Shown: positions 37,366-48,693, counted from the stretch's first letter. The stretch: 56,101 nucleotides of DNA from Sarocladium kiliense (GCA_030734395.1 JAUZTG010000040.1:1-56101); one strand, 5' to 3'. Numbers and translations are program-made. The notes: generated from the letters alone by a model not told the origin.

Positions 37366-40300
37366 ATGGTATCCGACAACGCTCTGGACAACCCCGACTC
37401 CTACACAGTCGCCTGGATCGCTGCTCTCCCCATCGAGCTCTCTGCTGCGGAAGCGATACTCGATGAGGAACATGCAGCTCCAACTGGTTTCACTAGACAC
37501 CAGACTGACACGAACGTTTATACTTGGGGTCGCGTGGGTCAGCATCACATCGTCATTGTCTCTCTTGCCGCTGGAGACTATGGGACCACTTCGGCTGCGA
37601 CCACGGCCTCGAGCCTGCTCGCCTCTCTGCCATCCATCCGTGTTGGCCTTCTTGTCGGCATAGGCGGCGGCATCCCTCGACCGGACGAGAACCGCGATAT
37701 CCGGCTAGGTGACATCGTCGTGAGTCAGCCCGATGGGACCACAGGCGGCGTCTGCCAGTACGACTTGGTCAAAGCAAAGTCGGGTGACAAGCGTGAGCGC
37801 AAAGGGTTCCTCGGGCGGCCTCCGACGGTCCTCCTCAATGCGCTTGCCAAAATCCAGGCAGTTCATCGGCGGAAAGACTCCAAGGTTCCCAGCTTCATTC
37901 AAGAGATGCTGGAGAAGAACCCGAAGATGGGCAGGAGAACCAAACAAAATCCTGGCTATGCTCACCAGGGTCTTGACAACGACCGCCTCTTTAAAAGTTC
38001 ATACGACCACATCCCCGGGCCGGACTGTCAGGGTTGTGACTCGTCTAACGAGGTTCAACGCGATCCTCGAGACACCACTGACCCCGAAATCCACTACGGG
38101 ACCATCGCGTCCGGCAACACGCTTGTCAAAGACGCCGCTGCGCGCGATCGTATTGTTGCTGACGTCGGCGAGGATTGCATCTGCTTTGAGATGGAAGCGG
38201 CTGGCCTGATGAATCACTTTCCATGTCTTGTGATCCGAGGAATCTGCGACTATGCCGATTCCCACAAGAACGACCGATGGCAAGGCTACGCCTCAGCCAC
38301 CGCCGCTGCGTATGCCAAGGAGCTCCTGGCGTACGTGCCGGGCGCGGAGGTCCAAGAGACCAAGAGGGCACTGGAAGTGCTTTGGTCGGGTTAGTTCTTG
38401 TTCGTTCACTAGGGCTACATTAGCAAATACGAGAGACCGAGTGGTATTTAAACATGGAATACGTCCTGACTGCGAGTAGTTCAACAACAGATCGATGGCG
38501 TGCAGCAGGCGGCAGCCGCAACGAAAGCTGCAACTGATTCTATCAGGTCTGACCTTCGTACCGATAGGATCAAGCGCTGGCTTCGTCCCCCAGATCCCTC
38601 TACAAACGCCAACCACGCGAGGAAGCTCCGACATGAGGGAACAGGCGCGTGGCTCCTTGGAAACCCGGTCTTCCAGGAGTGGTGCTCGGGATCGCGTCGA
38701 CATTTATGGCTGAATGGGTTCGCGGGATGCGGAAAGACGGTTCTCAGCGCGACTGTACTGGATCATCTCACAAAGGGAAACGACCGTCTTACCCTCAGCT
38801 TCTTCTTTGACTTTGGCGACGCGGCAAAGCAGACCGTGGATGGCATGCTGCGGTCGCTTGCTTTCCAACTTTACCGAGGCGGCGCTGATTCTGCAGGTCT
38901 TCTTGACGCCTCATTCCAAGCACACCAGGATGGCCGCGACCAACCTACGACTAAGGCGCTCTCAGATGTTTTATTCAAGATGCTCGCGGTCCAGAAGAAG
39001 GTCTCTATCGTTCTGGACGCCTTGGACGAGTCGATAACGAGGCACGACCTACTCCACTGGATCAAGGACGTAGTGTCCAGGCCAGAGCTAGGCCACGTCC
39101 AGCTGCTTTGTACCGGTCGGCCTGAGCCCGAGTTCCTGCGCGAAAATCACTCGTGGATAGGCAACGAAAACTGCTTAGCACTCGACAAGCAGGCTATCAA
39201 CGCCGATATCCGTTCGTACGTCACAGCACAGCTTTCGCAACGACGTGACTTTCAGAACAAGCACTTGTCGCCGGATCTCCAGGAGCAGATCCGGAGTAAG
39301 GTTGGGGAAGGGGCCGACGGGATGTAAGTCTTGGCCCAGTTCGTCCGCGTCCTGGCTTGTTCCTGACATGCAGTGTAGGTTCAGATGGGCAGCCTGCCAA
39401 TTAGATAGTCTCGCCGAATGCCCAAGTCCCAAGGCCATCAGAAACGATCTCGATCATCTACCCCAGGATCTGAAAGAGACGTACGAGCGAATGCTCCGCA
39501 GCATCCCGGAAAAGCGCTGGAACAGTGCTGTCCGCCTACTACAGTTTCTCGTCCATACCCACCAGCCTTTGACGGTGCCGGAGGCAGTGGAGATCATCGC
39601 GACAGATATAGAGGAAGATCCACCATGTTTCAACGTTGAGGGGAGAGTGTTCGGTGAGGAAGAAGTTCTACAGCACTGTCCTGGCCTTATCTCCATCATT
39701 CTTGCGTATAGACACGGCATGACGACAAAGGAGCTACATCTTGCCCACTTTTCCGTCAAAGAGTACCTTCTCGAGGAGGATCAGTTCAAGATTTCGACTG
39801 CCAGCATTTCCATCACGAGGACATGCTTAACTTATCTTACGGACATCAACGGTAGCCACAAAGAGATCAAGCAGAACTTTCCGATGGCAAGATTTGCGGC
39901 GGAAGTCTGGACAGGCTATGCTGCGTTAGCTCAGGCTTCAGAAGATATAGTTCGAGCGACGGTCAGGTTCCTAGAAGAGGAAGTGACATTCCAACGATGG
40001 GCTCGTTTGTATCAGGCTGATACGGGTTGGGCCGGTGACCCAGGTCCTCCACGAGGTTCCAGGCTCTACTATGCTTGCTTCGCTGGGCTCGTAGTGCCTG
40101 CGAGAGATCTTATCGGCAAGGGAGCGGATGTCAACGCGCAGGGTGGCCGCTACGGCAACGCTCTCGAGGCAGCCTCAGCTCGAGGCCATCAAGAGATTGT
40201 GAAACTGCTCTTGGACAAGGGAGCAGACGTCAACGCGCAGGGCGGCTGGTACGTCAACGCTCTCGCGGCAGCCTCAGCTCGAGGCCATCAAGAGATTGTC

Positions 40301-41215
40301 AAACTGCTCTTGGACAAGGGAGCAGATGTCAACGCGCAAGGCGGCTGGTACGCTAACGCTCTCGCGGCAGCCTCAGCTCGAGGCCATCAAGAGATTGTCA
40401 AACTGCTCTTGGACAAGGGAGCAGACGTCAACGCGCAGGGTGGCGACTACGGCAACGCTCTCGCGGCAGCCTCATATCAAGGCCATCAAGAGATTGTCAA
40501 ACTGCTCTTGGACAAGGGAGCAGACGTCAACGCGCAGAGTGGCGACTACGGCAACGCTCTCGAGGCAGCCTCACATGAAGGCCATCAAGAGATTGTCAAA
40601 CTGCTCTTGGACAAGGGAGCAGACGTCAACGCGCAGAGTGGCGAATACGCCAACGCTCTCGTGCCAGCCTCACATGGAGGCCATCAAGAGATTGTCAAAC
40701 TGCTCTTGGACAAGGGAGCAGACGTCAACGCGCAGAGTGGCGACTACGGCAACGCTCTCCAGGTAGCCTCATATCAAGGCCATCAAGAGATTGTCAAACT
40801 GCTCTTGGACAAGGGAGCAGACGTCAACGCGCAGAGTGGCGACTACGGCAACGCTCTCCAGGTAGCCTCATATCAAGGCCATCAAGAGATTGTCAAACTG
40901 CTCTTGGACAAGGGAGCAGACGTCAACGCGCAGGGCGGCGAATACGCCAACGCTCTCCGCGCAGCCTCATATCAAGGCCACCAAGAGATTGTCAAACTGC
41001 TCTTGGACAAGGGAGCAGACGTCAACGCGCAGGGTGGCGGATATGGCAACGCTCTCCAGGCCGCCTCATTAAGAGGCCATGAAGAGATTGTCAAACTGCT
41101 CCATAGAAGAGGCGCTATTATGCCGTCTTCAAAGCGGCCTGGCTCTAGGACTCCAAGCAACCCCGCGAAGAAACTTCGTCTAACGGGCCCCGAACCTCAT
41201 GATCAAACTCAATAA
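37366..41215 (+). CDS. PNP_UDP-NACHT-ankyrin STAND receptor
   Basis: Three exons, 37366-38389, 38480-39323 and 39379-41215. Introns are 90 nt (GTTAGT..TAG) and 55 nt (GTAAGT, CTGAC, TAG), all in phase, giving 1234 aa. The N-terminus (about 10-335) is a purine nucleoside phosphorylase/UDP phosphorylase-like domain: YTVAWIAALPIELSAAEAIL, VGIGGGIP, DIRLGDIVVSQP, CFEMEAAGLMNHFPCLVIRG and ICDYADSHKNDRWQGYA. This module serves as an N-terminal effector in fungal NLRs and bacterial defence proteins. NACHT follows: Walker A GFAGCGKT (421-428), Walker B VLDALDE (about 519-525), the exon-spanning ADGMFRWAACQLDSL, and HFSVKEYLL. Eleven ankyrin repeats (about 850-1200) and a basic tail end the protein. 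Inferred role: non-self recognition leading to nucleotide or nucleoside cleavage or another cell-death signal. Confidence 0.92.
40110..41105 (+). repeat. Near-identical 99-bp ankyrin repeat array in the PNP receptor
   Basis: Ten units end with the invariant GHQEIVKLLLDKGADVNAQ (last unit altered). Variation is confined to G/S before the boundary Gly, the residue before Tyr (R/W/D/E/G), the one after it (G/V/A), then after NAL (E/A/V/Q/R), A/P/V before AS, and the two residues after AS (AR, YQ, HE, HG, LR). Units 7 and 8 (DYGNALQVASYQ) are identical copies. Variable positions map to the beta-hairpin and first helix of ankyrin units, the usual ligand-facing surface. Confidence 0.92.
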
Positions 41216-41962
41216 TTCGTCCAGTGGCCTCCACCATGGTGTCCACCTATTGCCTAGCTTCGGGCCTCATCATTCTTATTCTTTTGCAGATTCTGGGCGT
41301 GGTTAGTTAAGTTCCTGACAGCCTGCGCATACTGCAACGTCTGGAGAGCGGTTTCTATGTATCCCAGATTGCATAGGATTCCCACATGTATTCTTAGCTC
41401 TTTAGTTACAATACTATCGCATTGTTTTATCAAGTCGTGTGGAATGGTAGAGCGTATGGTATGCTAGATCGACGGATGGATATGCACTAAAAGAGTACGA
41501 AAATGACCCTAACTACGATAGGCTACCGTGCCAGCTATGAGAATGAGTGAAGCATGTGGATGAGGATACGCAATTTAGCCAAAAGACGCCTTAAAGACGA
41601 CTCTCTATATGGTAGTCTACTCCGCTCGATATAGCATGTTTGAAACAAATAATGGCAGGTACGGCCTAAGAAACGGTCCCATGTACTCGTAGAGAATGGC
41701 TCTGGATATGCATTGCGGCGGAAGGGCTTACTGAGATCGCCAGAAGCGTGGAACTCGTGAATGAGATTTTGTGCTTGAGTATCTCCTGGTGTAAGGCAGA
41801 ATGCCTTGACCACGCAGAGGAAACACCTCCTTGGCCGCTCCTTGTCGGGTTTAACAAAGACAGACATCAGCGCACATGCAAAGAACTCTCAGCTGGAGGC
41901 TTGCCAATGGCGTTATATTTGCTGGGGTACGCTAACGACGCGTTTCTCAAGGGGAATCGAGT
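41216..41962. other. Intergenic, possibly with upstream exons of the MYND gene
   Basis: A plus frame to 41966 ends in a coding-like stretch (KELSAGGLPMALYLLGYAND) that could be an upstream exon of the damaged MYND gene, but no consistent splice chain was found. Otherwise nothing is supported. Confidence 0.4.
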
Positions 41963-42724
41963 TTGAATAGTCTAGTGCAAGGGTTTCAACGAGTCACTAC
42001 TGTCGGCTGCAACATTTCATTAGCAGGCACTTCAGCGCTTACCCTTGACAAGACGGCACTAGCAGTCGCCGTTCTATATGCGGAGCAACATGGGTTCTTA
42101 GAGATGTCAGTTGGGATTCGGGACGGACAACCCAAGTTCTTGACAGTGAAGCCAACTTCAACCAAGCCTGCACTTGTGAGAAAAGCTATGTGCACCGAGC
42201 ATTGGTTTGTAGGAAAGAAAGTGACCTTGTATTTTCTAAGTAACAAATGAAAACTCTGTTCTAATAAATATGTGTGCATACCCCTGTCAGGGGGAATGCG
42301 CAGTTCGTGGGTCGGTGTATCAGAGCAATGCCCTAACCTGCAGCTACCACTTCTCACAGCACTGCTGCTAACACTATAGTTAGATCTTTCCAGTCGCGCT
42401 GAGGAGCTGCTCAAGCTCAGCGATCGCGTCAAGAAGCATGCCGATACAGGCGAGGAGGGGATCACATGCCATACTTGTGGTAAAAGACCCGGTACGCTGA
42501 AAAAGTGCACACGGTGCTCCCTGTTCTGGTATTGTGGCAAGATCAGCACATCCTCAAGCCGTCACTCGTAGAAGCATAGACTAGAAGCGAAACAGGATTG
42601 CCAGATAGTCGGTTGGAACGAGAAAGGCCACAAGGAGGATTGCAGGTTGCTCAAAGACCCGTATTTTCAGGGTCTCTTCCGTCGTAAGTGGGACGTTTTC
42701 GAGGATCATCATTCTTTCGACTGA
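41963..42724 (+). pseudogene. MYND zinc-finger gene with a lost splice donor
   Basis: Three exon-like blocks. Block 1 (open from 41963 to 42239) reads TALAVAVLYAEQHGFLEMSV. It joins block 2 at 42384 through an in-phase intron (GTAACA, CTAAC branch, TTAG). Block 2 reads SRAEELLKLSDRVKKHADTG and then the first MYND half CHTCGKRPGTLKKCTRC, FWYCGK. The second half is CQIVGWNEKGHKEDC, followed by a normal end LLKDPYFQGLFRRKWDVFED to TGA at 42722-42724. Between the halves, where an intron is expected, the donor reads AAG-ATCAGC instead of AAG-GTCAGC. Reading through meets TAG (SRHS-stop), so the finger cannot be completed. MYND fingers are protein-interaction modules. No ATG-bearing first exon was found. 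Confidence 0.6.
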
Positions 42725-42954
42725 ATCTTCACTTTGTCGTGGCCTGGGTAGGCCGGGTCCCAGCACGGTCACCAAGCAAGTGCCGATAGGCGTGTGCAGA
42801 TCTATTGGTGAATCGTCTCGCTACAAGAACTAAATGGCTGGCTCTGATAGCCATAGTGCAGCAACAGAATGCTACTCTATCTTCTATCACTATACAAATG
42901 TTGAGGCGATCGGATGTGAAAGTTACTAGAAGCGCTGCAAAAATGGTGCTTGTA

Positions 42955-43225
42955 TTGATGATATATGGTAACTGTAATCCACTTAGACTTATATATAAAC
43001 ATTAAATTATAGTCCTATTCTGAGAGGCCAGTGCTCGAATGCATCAAGAAGCATATTAGCGTCGGCGCTGGCTTGGTCTGCCTCAGATGATTGAGGAGCG
43101 AATATTGCATCAGGATGCCCGACGCCCACTCCACAACTCTGCTGCCGATCATCTTTGACGAGAGCCCCGATGGCTTCGCGACGTGGCGCAGTTATGGCGG
43201 GCTGAATAAGAGGACGACTTCGAGA
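42955..43225 (+). repeat. Dispersed repeat, copy 2 (partner at 35338-35600)
   Basis: Same orientation as the 35-kb copy, 7.6 kb away. It contains a ~45-bp insertion relative to it (about 43040-43085). It overlaps the 3' end and downstream sequence of the minus-strand gene 43149-44210. This copy keeps the gene; the 35-kb one is a fragment. Confidence 0.8.
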
Positions 43226-44210
43226 CCTTGCGGCGCTTGCGACTTTGGTGGGCATCATCATCATCCGAGCCGGAGTCCTCACCAGATGGGAGCAGACGAA
43301 AGATCCCCCCGCGCCGAGATCGCAGCTCGCCGAGCCCGCCCTCGCTACCTGAGCCCTGGTTGTCTATGTCATTGTCCTTAGACTGCATCTTTTCATGCGT
43401 CAGCAAAAAAAGGCGGCCGAAACGCGGAGGAGACGCTACCATAGACGATACTTCGGCTTCGGCTCTGGGACTAGCCTTCATAATTGCGGACGTGAGAAGG
43501 GTAGAAGCGCAGGTGGCATCATCCAAGCCTCCACCTTCGTACGGTCGAGGCGAGAGCGGTGCGATAGATGTGATGCAGGCCCCAGGAACACCATCATCAC
43601 ATAAATTTCCGGCAGGGATTTCGCTTTCCCGGACTAACGCTTGGACATCCCCAGCGCGGCTGTTAATCCGTGGAGGTTGTACACAAGTAGGGGAGTAGTC
43701 TGAAGCATAGTCGAAGCCATCATCAATCATGACTGAGGTTGGCTGACTTTTGGTGGTAGGTGTTCCCAAATTGACACATGGAGAAGAGGGGATGTCGCCC
43801 GTGACTGGGAAATCAATTTCGCAAGATTCACCCTTCGTATTAACAAGCGGAGGTAGTTGTGTCTTATCTGGCCAAGCTGAGGGGGCTTCCACGTGTCCTG
43901 GTGCGGCGGCATCCAGGCCAGCGCCACCTTCCGACTGGGTTGCTTTTTAGCTTGATTTGCCTGGCCGCACCTTCGCCAGCGATGCGATTATTGAGCTGAT
44001 GGATGGGAGCGTTGAGTCGGAATCTTCTCCATCGTCTTGGTCAGTATGCCTTCTTTTGACAGCAGAGACGATGGAATCGGCATTGGATGGAATCGAGATT
44101 GGGTCGCCTTGCATTTGGCCGATCTGAGTCCACGGCTCCTTGAAATACCGCTGCTGGTGCTGACTGGTGGCTTTCGCGCCTTGAAGAGCGGGGGCAGTCA
44201 AGAAAGACAT
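43149..44210 (-). CDS. Orphan nuclear-type protein, with an unusually short predicted intron
   Basis: Exon 1 is 44210-43971 (ATG at 44210, MSFLTAPALQGAKATSQHQQ to SIIASLAK) and exon 2 43934-43149 (SEGGAGLDAAAPGHVEAPSA onward). Both junctions are in phase 0, joined by a GT..AG intron of only 36 nt (GTGCGG..CCCAG), giving 341 aa. The protein is Ser/Asp-rich and probably largely disordered: SAVKRRHTDQDDGEDSDSTL, GEDSGSDDDDAHQSRKRRKV. The bipartite basic SRKRRKVSKSSS and the acidic runs suggest a nuclear protein. The C-terminus is shared with the 35-kb repeat. A 36-nt intron is near or below the fungal minimum, so the two exons could instead be separated by a small deletion in a decaying gene. 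Confidence 0.5.
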
Positions 44211-45825
44211 GTTGTCGAGAGATATTGGCGTGATCTCGAGGGGATACTGTGGATGCCTGTGGGATAGAGAATTGGCGCGATGATCCTGTCGAGAAAGGAG
44301 GAAGCAGGAGACTAAATACGCAACGTGCTGCACAGAGAGCTTGAGGTGTTGGCGTCCGCCCTCGAATTGCCTCCACTCTATCAAACACCAAGCTGCAACA
44401 CCCGCTCCGCTGGCCCCTGGCACAAGGCATATCCCAAGCAGCACGGAGCAACAACTCACATCCCCATCCACCCAACCTGCCAATCAAACAACTGCCGCAA
44501 CAGCTATCACGCCATGGCGATGCAATGTTGTTCCTGGGGGTTACGGTTGACGCGAGCAGACAGCCCGCAGACCAAACGACAGTCCTATCACATACGGACC
44601 TGTCCTTGCGTACAAGCGGCAAGGTGATAGCCTCGGCGACTTAGCCGTCATAGGGAACTCTCTGCGGCTCCTCTCCACCGTCTAGGGCTTCTGGTACTTC
44701 GGAGATGGATGCCTCGTCAAATCAAGTACGACAGGAGGCGGACAATCCATTATCAAGGTGAGAATGCCTCGCTGTGCCACCTCCTTGCCTCATTCCGCTT
44801 CGTCGTCTGAGGGGTACATAATCATGCATGGCGCATGGCTGTGTGGACCATCCACGCAACGCCGGTGGAATGCTAGTGTGAGTTCTATGTGGTAGCTGAT
44901 GGTGATCCGTGACCCAAAGCGATCACATGGAGTGAGCCTAGGCAACTCGAGGAGCTGCGATCCCTGAGACGATCACGAGGCACAATGGTCCGCCTCGGAC
45001 ACGGCCGTCATCACAATCTGCAGCATTTGCAAGGTGAGAGTGGGTTGAGGATCTCAGAATAGTGCTCCGCGGCCTCCGACGAAGCAGCAGCCGCGATCTT
45101 GGGGAGTGCTCTGCGATGTTGGCCCAAGGCGCTTGCGGTTTGGCATGAGAAAGACGTACTGCACAGCGACGGCCTGAATGGAGGTGAAGTCGACGTAGCC
45201 TGAATCTTCCCAAATGACACGAGCAGAAGCGGGAGCCACTGCAGAAGCTGAAGCTTCAGGACATGAATAGCATCAAGCATGAACTTAGTATATGCAGGGA
45301 GAGCGGCGAAGGCAAGAAGAGGCAGCGTCATGCGGTACGATAAGAGCGCAAGTTGCAGGCCGGGCGCGGGGGAGTTTTAACCGTCTCCGGCGAGGTTGCG
45401 AGCCAGATTTTGGAGAGTCATACCGAAGGAGGGAGTGGACGATGGGCGCCTTGACACTGGATCGGAGGAGCAGCGGCGTGGATGCGAGCGCGAGTCGCTC
45501 GATCGGGATCGCCGTTCTTGTCGTCTTGGTTCTATCGTCTATAGAAGAGCTTTCATAAATTCTTGATAAAGGTGAAATGCTGGAAACAGGGCAACTGCAT
45601 GATGGTAGAGCAAACTTTGATGTTGGTTTGGGTTGGCGGAGTCGAGGAACTTGTCCGTCGTCGAGTAGTAGTACATGGGGGTACATCACATGGGGCCAAG
45701 TGGGGCGACGTGCACCTTATGGCTCTTAAAGCAGCGATGGGCTCATGGCGAGTTTCCCACGAATTCTGGAGCCGAACCCGCCGAATCTGGCGGCAAACTT
45801 GCCGTCTCTTTGTTTATAAAAGTTA
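44211..45825. other. Intergenic, no supported gene
   Basis: Several frames of 60-193 codons overlap on both strands, all Ser/Pro/Arg-rich and mutually antisense, with no domain. The region is GC-balanced and then drops abruptly to AT-rich DNA at about 45825. Confidence 0.45.
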
Positions 45826-47237
45826 AATATCCTCTTAATAATTACCTTCTCTTCTAATACTATTAATTTTATAGAATTAGGTAAGCTATCACATCAAGGA
45901 GTTATGCTACTAAGCTAGTAAGTAAGGGTTATATTGCTAATATTATAAATCTTTACAACACTTCGAATACTTAAAGACTTATTATTTTAAATAACTTGAA
46001 TAACTAAGTTAATACTAGCGTCTTTATAAGGCATTTCTATAATATCTAGAGGAGAAAGGGGGCATTAAAGATAGAATAATAAATTATCGCGATGGGGTGG
46101 CCTACTCGGTGACATGGCCCACTCGGTGTACAAGTACGTTATAAGATTTTATTTATTAAATAAATTAATTTTATTTGTTGCTGTTGCTGCGGCCGCGCAC
46201 TGTTAGCGCTGCGGCTTCCCAGAGGCGAGGCTACGAGGAGCCAACTCACCTCCTGGTGTGTGTGTGTGTGAGGAGGGAAAAGAGGCATTAAGGCCCGGGG
46301 GAGGGCCTTCTTTTATAAGGCATCTAAAAGCAGGAGTGATCTTCGCGGCTAGGGAGATCAGTTACATTAGAAGAATTAAAGGGATAATTTAATAAGCTAA
46401 TAAAACACATCAGCTAAATAGTAGCAGCTACGCAGAGGCGTAGCGCTATATAAATAATTCAAAAGAATGATATAATAGATTAAATAGCTTATAGGTAGCT
46501 ACGCAGCTATAAGGCACTATATAAATAATTTAAAAAGGTAATATAATATATTAAATAAATTATAAGTAGCTACGCAGTTATAATTAATAGCTATATAGTG
46601 GCTATAAGTTATATAATTAAATTAAAGAAGATAATAAGATGTATTATATAGGCTATTAGTGGCTATATAGCTATAATAAGTTATATAATTAAATTAAAGG
46701 GATAGCAAAATATATTATATAGGCTATTAGCAGTTATATAGCTATAATAAGTTATAAGAGTAACTTAAAGAAGCTGCTAAATAAACTATTAATAATTATA
46801 TAGCTATTATAATTATTATAAGCTATATAAGTAGAGAAAGGTTATGTAGGAGCTATAAGAGCAGTCTTATAATAACGGGGAAGCTATAAAGGAGTATTAA
46901 TAAACTGGCTTTAGCTAGATAAGTATAGGCTTATTATTTATATACTTTAAGTATTAGCAAGCTAAACTATAATAATATAACATAGCTTTAAAAGAGTAAT
47001 AAAGGTAGTAATAACTATAATAACTCGGGCAAACTCTTATCTATTACCTTAAAGCTATAATAAAGGCATAGCGTAAATGCTAATATTCTTCTTCTTTATA
47101 TTTCTTATTCTTTTATCTTCACTCCTCTACTTTATCTTATATATAAAATAAGTCTAGTTATTACGCTAATTTTTATAATATTAAATCCCTAGGGGATGCT
47201 ATGATGTTATAGCAGCTATATATATACTATGCATAGA
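45826..47237. repeat. AT-rich repeat block with ~71-bp tandem units
   Basis: Mostly A/T with dense TATA/TTAT words. GTAGCTACGCAG recurs at about 46424, 46495 and 46566. GTTATATAATTAAATTAAAG recurs at 46609 and 46680, with a variant near 46751. The period is thus 70-72 bp over about 46424-46810. A short GC-richer island (46080-46370) holds a (TG)n run at 46255-46272. The composition suggests repeat-induced mutation of transposon remains. No coding frame. Confidence 0.75.
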
Positions 47238-47423
47238 GTTTTCATCTTATTTTATAAGGTTTCCCCCCGAGCTACTATAGATAGAGGCACCGCCCACCCT
47301 ATAAGGGGTCACCGGAGTATATATTTATTTATTTATTATTATACTCCGCTGACCCCCTATAGGGTGGGCGGTGCCTCTATCTGTAGTAGCTCGGGGGAAA
47401 ACCTTATGAAATAGGATGAAAAC
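47238..47423. mobile_element. 186-bp foldback (MITE-like) element
   Basis: Two 84-bp arms (47238-47321 and 47340-47423) are near-perfect reverse complements around an 18-bp AT-rich loop. The outer ends are GTTTTCATC..GATGAAAAC; the inner parts share CGAGCTACTA, GAGGCACCGCCCACCCTATA and GGAGTATA. Only a handful of mismatches is visible. There is no ORF. No clear target-site duplication at the edges, so the class is undetermined. Confidence 0.85.
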
Positions 47424-48235
47424 CCCGTGCGCGGTATATGCGTGGCCGCTGCGGCATCGCAGCGTCCCCTGGGGATTCGGTGCTGTGAAAACTGGCGCGA
47501 TGGCCAGACTTATCCCACACGTAGGATAAAGGAGAGGAGTAAAGATAGGAGAATAAGGAATATAGGGAAGAAGAATATCAGCGTCTGCGCTGCGCCTCCG
47601 TTGCGCCTCCGAGGTGGTGGATGGGAGTTTGCCCGAGTCGTGACGGCCGTCGCCGCCTCTGCTGCTCCTCTGAAGCTGCGCCGCGCCGCCGTGGTTTGGC
47701 CTGCCGGCGCCCGGAGCGTGTGAGCGGCGAGCCCGCGCTTATCCGGCCAAGGCCAGTCCGCTGGTGCTCCTCCGCAGCTCCCCTGCCGCTATAAGACTGT
47801 ACTTGCGGCTCCTGTGCGGCCTTTCTCTACTTGTGCAGCCTGTAATAGCTGTAATAGCCGTGCAACTGTCAACGGTCTGTTCGGCAGCTCCTTCGAGCTG
47901 CTCCTGCGACCTGCTACAGCTGCGCAGCTGCTGGCAGCCCGTATGATACGTTTTGCCATCCCTCTGATTTAATCGTGTAACCTGCTGCAGCTGCGCGGCC
48001 GCTGGCGGCCCGTATGATACGTCTCGTCGTCTTCTCTGATTCAATCGCGCGACCTGTAGCCGCTGCGTAGCCGTCAGCCGTAGCCGCGCAGCCGCCTGCG
48101 GTCCGCTTGATGCGTTGCATCGCCCTTTTGAATCACTCGTGCGGCGCCTCGCAGCTGCGCAGCTGCCTGCGGGCTGTTCAATCCGTTGCATCGTCCCTTT
48201 GAATCGTTCGTGCGGCGCCACGCCTCCGCGCAGCT
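47424..48235. repeat. GC-rich island with ~72-bp tandem repeat
   Basis: About four units of CCTGC(T)GCAGCTGCGC(A/G)GC.GC..GCGG plus CCCGTATGATACGT or a diverged form, plus CTCTGATT(C/T)AATCG, at about 47910, 47981, 48053 and 48147. The third is longer because of an internal CGTAGCCGTCAGCCGTAGC duplication. It is embedded between two AT-rich blocks. Open frames here change register with each unit and are not taken as coding. Confidence 0.7.
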
Positions 48236-48693
48236 GCCACTTTATTTTTAATATTACTTTTTATAATAATCTTATTAAAATAACCTATTAATTACTTAAA
48301 TAATTTATTATATAAGAGATTCTCTTATTTTATTTAATTATAATCTCTTCTTTACTTATAATAATTATAAATATAAAATCTTATAATAGCCTGCCTATAC
48401 TCAAGCTGCGCACCTTATACTCTCGTTTCATCGAAACAAGTCCTGCGCATAAGCGGTAAGCTTGCTAAGAATTTTATTATATAATGTTTTCTACGACCTA
48501 TACTTATAAGTCGCTGAGAATAGGTGGTAGGATTCGTTATATCTATTATAAGTTTATTATTCATTCTTAGTAGCAACGAGTCTATTAGTACGGATAGGAT
48601 ATCTTCGCCTTAAAAGACTCGAGACAGGCATAATAGTAAAAGCCTTAGTCCCCCTCTTGCCAAGGTTATCCAAAACAATAGTCGTTCGGTAGA
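48236..48693. other. AT-rich spacer
   Basis: TTATTA-type sequence to about 48400, then a mixed region with no coding frame up to the stop codon of the next gene. Confidence 0.6.

Noticed and set aside
44041..45689. Several 90-193 codon frames on both strands
   Set aside because: Ser/Pro/Arg-rich, antisense to each other, no recognisable motif or conserved start.
47739..48221. 160-codon minus-strand protein in the GC-rich island
   Set aside because: The frame shifts register with each ~72-bp unit and gives unrelated Arg/Gln/Ala-rich peptides; it is repeat-encoded.
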